A stretch of DNA of 64,000 bases from Flammeovirgaceae bacterium UBA5585 (GTDB lineage Bacteria > Bacteroidota > Bacteroidia > Cytophagales > Cyclobacteriaceae): positions 340,412 to 404,411 of the forward strand of contig DILT01000019.1 in assembly GCA_002425185.1 (NCBI GenBank). Direction: 5' to 3'. The position numbers and the translations under genes are program-made. Under the pieces are notes generated by a model, which ran no database searches, had not been told where the DNA came from, and saw nothing but the letters and a program-made list of their open reading frames with translations. Positions 60,763-64,000 of this stretch are shown here, one piece after another. Positions within the stretch are counted from its first letter, which is position 1. The number at the start of each line of letters is the position of its first letter.

Positions 60763-61407
60763 ATGCTGCAAATTAAAAGTTTTGAATTCAATCCCTTCCA
60801 GGAGAATACCTTTGTGCTCTTTGACGAAACAAAAGCGTGTATCATCATTGATCCGGGGTGCTCTGACAGAAAGGAAGAAGCTGCCCTGGTCAATTTCATA
60901 ACTACAAATGAACTAACGGTTACCAAACTTATTAATACGCATTGTCACATCGATCATGTGCTGGGCAATGCCTTCGTAAAAAATCACTTCCATGTAAAGT
61001 TATTCATTCATCCAAAAGAAGAACCCATGTTACGGGCTGTAAAAACCTATGCGCCTAATTATGGATTTCCAACGTATCAAGATTCAACACCCGATGAATT
61101 CATTGACGAGCGAACTACCGTTACTATTGGTAATCAATCGCTGCAGGTTCTTTTTGTTCCAGGCCATAGCCCCGGCCACATTGCTTTATATGACCCACAA
61201 ACCAGATCACTCATCGGTGGTGATGTATTATTTCAGAATAGCATAGGAAGAACCGATTTACCCGGTGGTGATTTTGATACCCTGGTTGCCAGCATTCGTG
61301 AGAAATTCTTTACCCTGCCTGATGATGTTACCGTATATTGCGGACATGGACCAACCACCACCATTGGCTTCGAGAAAAGAACCAATCCGTTTTGCGCTGT
61401 AATTTGA
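60763..61407 (+). CDS. Glyoxalase II-like metallo-beta-lactamase hydrolase
   Basis: 214 residues. Zinc motif NTHCHIDHVLGN near residue 65, His in VPGHSPGHIALY, Asp in LIGGDVLF, and a last His in YCGHGPTT. Short glyoxalase II-like hydrolases cleave thioesters such as S-lactoylglutathione analogues. The pssA gene follows 11 bp later. Confidence 0.9.
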   Translation: MLQIKSFEFNPFQENTFVLFDETKACIIIDPGCSDRKEEAALVNFITTNELTVTKLINTHCHIDHVLGNAFVKNHFHVKLFIHPKEEPMLRAVKTYAPNYGFPTYQDSTPDEFIDERTTVTIGNQSLQVLFVPGHSPGHIALYDPQTRSLIGGDVLFQNSIGRTDLPGGDFDTLVASIREKFFTLPDDVTVYCGHGPTTTIGFEKRTNPFCAVI

Positions 61408-61418
61408 ACAGTAACGCA

Positions 61419-62090
61419 ATGATTAAACATCTCCCCAATTTCCTTACCTGCTGTAACCTGCTGTGCGGATGCATCGGAATTGTTTTTGTGTTGGAAAATC
61501 GCGCTGTACCGGCAGCTTATTTTGTTTGGGCCGCATGCATGTTCGATTTTTTCGATGGCTTTACAGCCCGCAGCTTAAAAGTAAGTTCTCCCATTGGCAA
61601 AGAGCTTGATTCACTGGCAGATGTAGTGAGCTTTGGTTTATTACCGGCCATTGTGATGTATAAATTCTGGAATACTGATGGTGGAGATTACCTGCCTTTC
61701 TTTTCGTTTTCAATTGCAATTTTCTCCGCTGTGCGGCTGGCCATTTTCAATATTGACGATACACAAAAAGATTCCTTTCGCGGCCTGCCCACTCCGGCCA
61801 ATGCACTGATGTTAACTGCCCTTCCGCTGCAATCACCATTTATACTGGAGTGGCTTACAAACCCATATATACTCACAACAATCATTTTGCTATCGTCATG
61901 GGTGCTGGTTTCACCAATTGAATTGTTTGCCCTTAAATTCAAAAATTTCGCGTGGCAGGAAAACAAAATCAGGTTTACCTTCCTTATTCTATCGGTATTA
62001 GTACTGGCCATTTGGCAGGCACCAGCACTGCCCTTGGTCATAATTTTATATATCACTTTGTCGTTAGGTGTACAGGTGTTTTATAAATAA
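61419..62090 (+). CDS. pssA: CDP-diacylglycerol-serine O-phosphatidyltransferase
   Basis: 223 residues from the ATG at 61419 (MIKHLPNFLTCCNLLCGC). The upstream part of the frame overlaps the hydrolase gene and is not family-like. CDP-alcohol phosphotransferase signature: FDGFTAR, then IGKELDSLADVVSFG with the conserved Asp residues. About seven membrane helices. It makes phosphatidylserine, the precursor of phosphatidylethanolamine. porU starts 19 bp downstream. Confidence 0.93.
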   Translation: MIKHLPNFLTCCNLLCGCIGIVFVLENRAVPAAYFVWAACMFDFFDGFTARSLKVSSPIGKELDSLADVVSFGLLPAIVMYKFWNTDGGDYLPFFSFSIAIFSAVRLAIFNIDDTQKDSFRGLPTPANALMLTALPLQSPFILEWLTNPYILTTIILLSSWVLVSPIELFALKFKNFAWQENKIRFTFLILSVLVLAIWQAPALPLVIILYITLSLGVQVFYK

Positions 62091-62109
62091 GAAGATAACT
62101 TCCCCATTG

Positions 62110-64000
62110 GTGTTAAAAAAAGCTATCATAGCCTTATTCTATCATTGTTCGCTCCTCGTAATGATAAGTGTGGCGCTGCCGTTTAAGGGCTTCGCCCAAA
62201 ACTCCATTCTGGCTACGGGTACCTGGTACAAAATGGCCGTTGATAAAGACGGTGTTTACCGGATTGATCAAAGCCTGTTCCGAAAAATGGGATTCAATAC
62301 TGGCCAGGTTGATCCGCGCAAGATTAAAATTTACACACAGGGGGCGGGTATGCTTCCACAAAAAAACAGTGAGGCACGACCGGCAGACTTACTTGAATGT
62401 GCAATTTTTATCCAGGGCGAAGCGGATGGTGTATTTAATTCATCTGATTTTATATTGTTTTTTGGACAAGGACCCGATAACGTCAGTTTTGATGAATCCC
62501 GTCAAGTCTTCAAGTACGAAAAAAACCGTTATGCCAAAGAGAACTACTACTTCATAACTGTGGGCGATACGCCCGGTAAGCGAATTTCAATTTCTGAAAA
62601 TTTATCCGGCAACTTTCCCGTTGTTCAGGAGTTTGACAACTATCTATACCACGAAATTGATCAGTATAATATTCTGAAATCCGGAAGGGAATGGTTTGGC
62701 GAACGATTTGAACTGACAACGGATCAAATTATTCGCTTTAACCTGAGTAACATTATGGATAACACTCCGATTAAAGTTATCTCCGATGTTATGGCGCAGT
62801 CTTTTTCAAACACTTCGTTCAACGTTTTCTTAAACAATATTCAAATTGGACAACATACCATTGCATCCATTCCGAATGCGCAGTATGGTGTAAAAGGCAG
62901 GCATGCAGTCGACACGTTTTTAACAACAAGCTCATTAGTATCTGCGGTCGGTAGCAATACACAGGAATTGCGCTATCAATATGTAAAAGGTACGGCCGCC
63001 AATGCTGTTGGCTATCTTGATTATTGTCTGCTACAGGTTAAACAGCAATTGCGCCTGTACGGCACACAAACAATTTTTCGTTCGGCAGCAAGTTTACTTC
63101 AGCCGGTGTCAAAATTTGAAATTAATCAGACCAATCCGCAAGTTTTAGCTTGGGACATCACAAATCCTTTAGAAGCACGTATTCAGATTTCGTCATTTAG
63201 CGGTTCAGCAACTTCGTTTGCAACACCTACAGCATCTTTAAAACAATTTATCGTCTTCTTGCCCAGTGCTCCGGCACCTAAACTTATCAGCCCTGTGCCA
63301 AACCAAAATCTTCGAGGATCATCGTCTCCCGATCTGCTCATTGTAACCCATCCAGATTTTAAGTCGGAAGCATTTCGGCTGAAGGCTCACCGCGAAAGTT
63401 TCAACAACCTTACCGTACTGGTACTAACTACGGTTGAGGTTTTCAATGAGTTTTCAGGAGGAAAACAAGATGTTACCGCCATTCGCGACTTGGCAAAACA
63501 TTTCTACGACAAAACCCCGGGCAAACTCAAATCATTATTACTGTTCGGCAAGGGCTCTTACGATTACAAAGACATTCTTGTCGACAATAAAAATTTTGTA
63601 CCCACCTATCAATCCGTAAATTCTCTCCACCCATTATTAACATATTCTTCTGATGATTTTTTTGGTTTCATGGAAGATCATGAGGGTGAGTGGCGCGAAA
63701 GCCCGGTCGACCAACATACGATGGAAATTGGTGTCGGTAGAATTCCTGTAAAATCCTTCACCGAGGCTAAAAATGTAGTTGATAAAATAATCGGATACGA
63801 TACCGATTCAAAACTTTTTCATCGGTGGCGAAAAAATATTGTATTCGTAGCCGATGATGGTGATTTTAATATCCATCAAAACCAGGCTGATCAAATGGCA
63901 AGAAATATTGATTTGAATCACGCGCTATACGATATAAAGAAAATCTACCTCGATGCTTTTCCGCAACTACCTGGAGCCGGTGGCCAGGTTTCTCCGGAAG
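62110..64000 (+). CDS. porU: Type IX secretion system sortase PorU (5' part)
   Basis: Open from GTG at 62110 to the window edge, 630 codons without a stop. Signal peptide LVMISVALPFKGFAQ, then SILATGTWYKMAVDKDGVY and the VDPRKIKIYTQGAGMLPQ segment typical of PorU. The C25 (gingipain-like) peptidase domain begins with DLLIVTHPDFKSEAFRL, and LLLFGKGSYDYK and SSDDFFGFMEDH follow. PorU cleaves C-terminal sorting domains from secreted proteins and attaches them to surface lipopolysaccharide. The GTG start is the first one that gives a good signal. The catalytic Cys should lie beyond the window. Confidence 0.88.
   Translation, partial: MLKKAIIALFYHCSLLVMISVALPFKGFAQNSILATGTWYKMAVDKDGVYRIDQSLFRKMGFNTGQVDPRKIKIYTQGAGMLPQKNSEARPADLLECAIFIQGEADGVFNSSDFILFFGQGPDNVSFDESRQVFKYEKNRYAKENYYFITVGDTPGKRISISENLSGNFPVVQEFDNYLYHEIDQYNILKSGREWFGERFELTTDQIIRFNLSNIMDNTPIKVISDVMAQSFSNTSFNVFLNNIQIGQHTIASIPNAQYGVKGRHAVDTFLTTSSLVSAVGSNTQELRYQYVKGTAANAVGYLDYCLLQVKQQLRLYGTQTIFRSAASLLQPVSKFEINQTNPQVLAWDITNPLEARIQISSFSGSATSFATPTASLKQFIVFLPSAPAPKLISPVPNQNLRGSSSPDLLIVTHPDFKSEAFRLKAHRESFNNLTVLVLTTVEVFNEFSGGKQDVTAIRDLAKHFYDKTPGKLKSLLLFGKGSYDYKDILVDNKNFVPTYQSVNSLHPLLTYSSDDFFGFMEDHEGEWRESPVDQHTMEIGVGRIPVKSFTEAKNVVDKIIGYDTDSKLFHRWRKNIVFVADDGDFNIHQNQADQMARNIDLNHALYDIKKIYLDAFPQLPGAGGQVSPE

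Noticed and set aside
1..64000. tRNA, rRNA, CRISPR arrays, insertion sequences or prophage genes
   Set aside because: Looked for tRNA T-loop patterns, regularly spaced repeats and transposase-like proteins on both strands; none found by eye.

Overview
The window is chromosomal DNA from a Bacteroidota bacterium, most likely of the order Cytophagales. The evidence is a PorU-type secretion sortase, an Oar-like TonB receptor, POTRA/beta-barrel outer-membrane proteins, a kynureninase/kynurenine monooxygenase pair, almost no Shine-Dalgarno sequences, and several promoters of the Bacteroidota form TTTG-N19/20-TAnnTTTG. No rRNA, tRNA, CRISPR array, transposase or phage gene was seen. The taxon assignment is inferred from gene content only.

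Layout. 1-2.8 kb: tryptophan/kynurenine catabolism. 2.9-13.7 kb: cell envelope (MltF-like transglycosylase, DUF4397 lipoprotein with Oar-like receptor, M14 carboxypeptidase, POTRA/barrel protein, haem-binding protein). 13.9-19.3 kb: GltB-like FMN enzyme, amidohydrolase, PsiE-like and NTF2-like proteins, a VapBC-type pair. 19.3-23.3 kb: a minus-strand operon deoC, gapN-like, acylphosphatase, beta-CASP nuclease. 23.4-29.7 kb: nuclease, giant TPR protein, two unlisted 39-residue membrane peptides, dihydrolipoyl dehydrogenase. 29.8-36.7 kb: fabG, a DinB protein and a sulfur/methionine region with two SAM riboswitches and a cysteine-rich leader ORF ahead of metY-metX-homoserine dehydrogenase. 36.7-40 kb: an AT-rich accessory stretch of unknown genes, partly broken. 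40-43.3 kb: lone nqrF, MntA/HepT pair, ureohydrolase-family enzyme. 43.4-50.2 kb: a redox cluster in which three promoters share one phase-locked architecture with an FNR/CRP-like box, next to a Crp/Fnr-family gene. 50.2-56.2 kb: divergent NRAMP, small Cys-rich protein, an attenuator-like small RNA, an rtcB interrupted by an in-frame TAG, TPR protein, 2-hydroxyacid dehydrogenase, YicC. 56.3-64 kb: a very large periplasmic/barrel protein, FAD oxidoreductase, glyoxalase II-like hydrolase, phosphatidylserine synthase and the 5' part of porU.

The two strongest observations are regulatory. First, the metY leader (32.6-33.1 kb) has a consensus promoter, an S-box riboswitch and then a 47-codon ORF with seven cysteine codons and one methionine codon in its last ten sense codons. 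This looks like a combined SAM and cysteine sensor. Second, three promoters at 46.2, 48.7 and 49.5 kb carry the same box, the same spacer motif and the same -7 element at identical distances, which defines a local regulon of about seven genes probably controlled by the adjacent Crp/Fnr-type protein.
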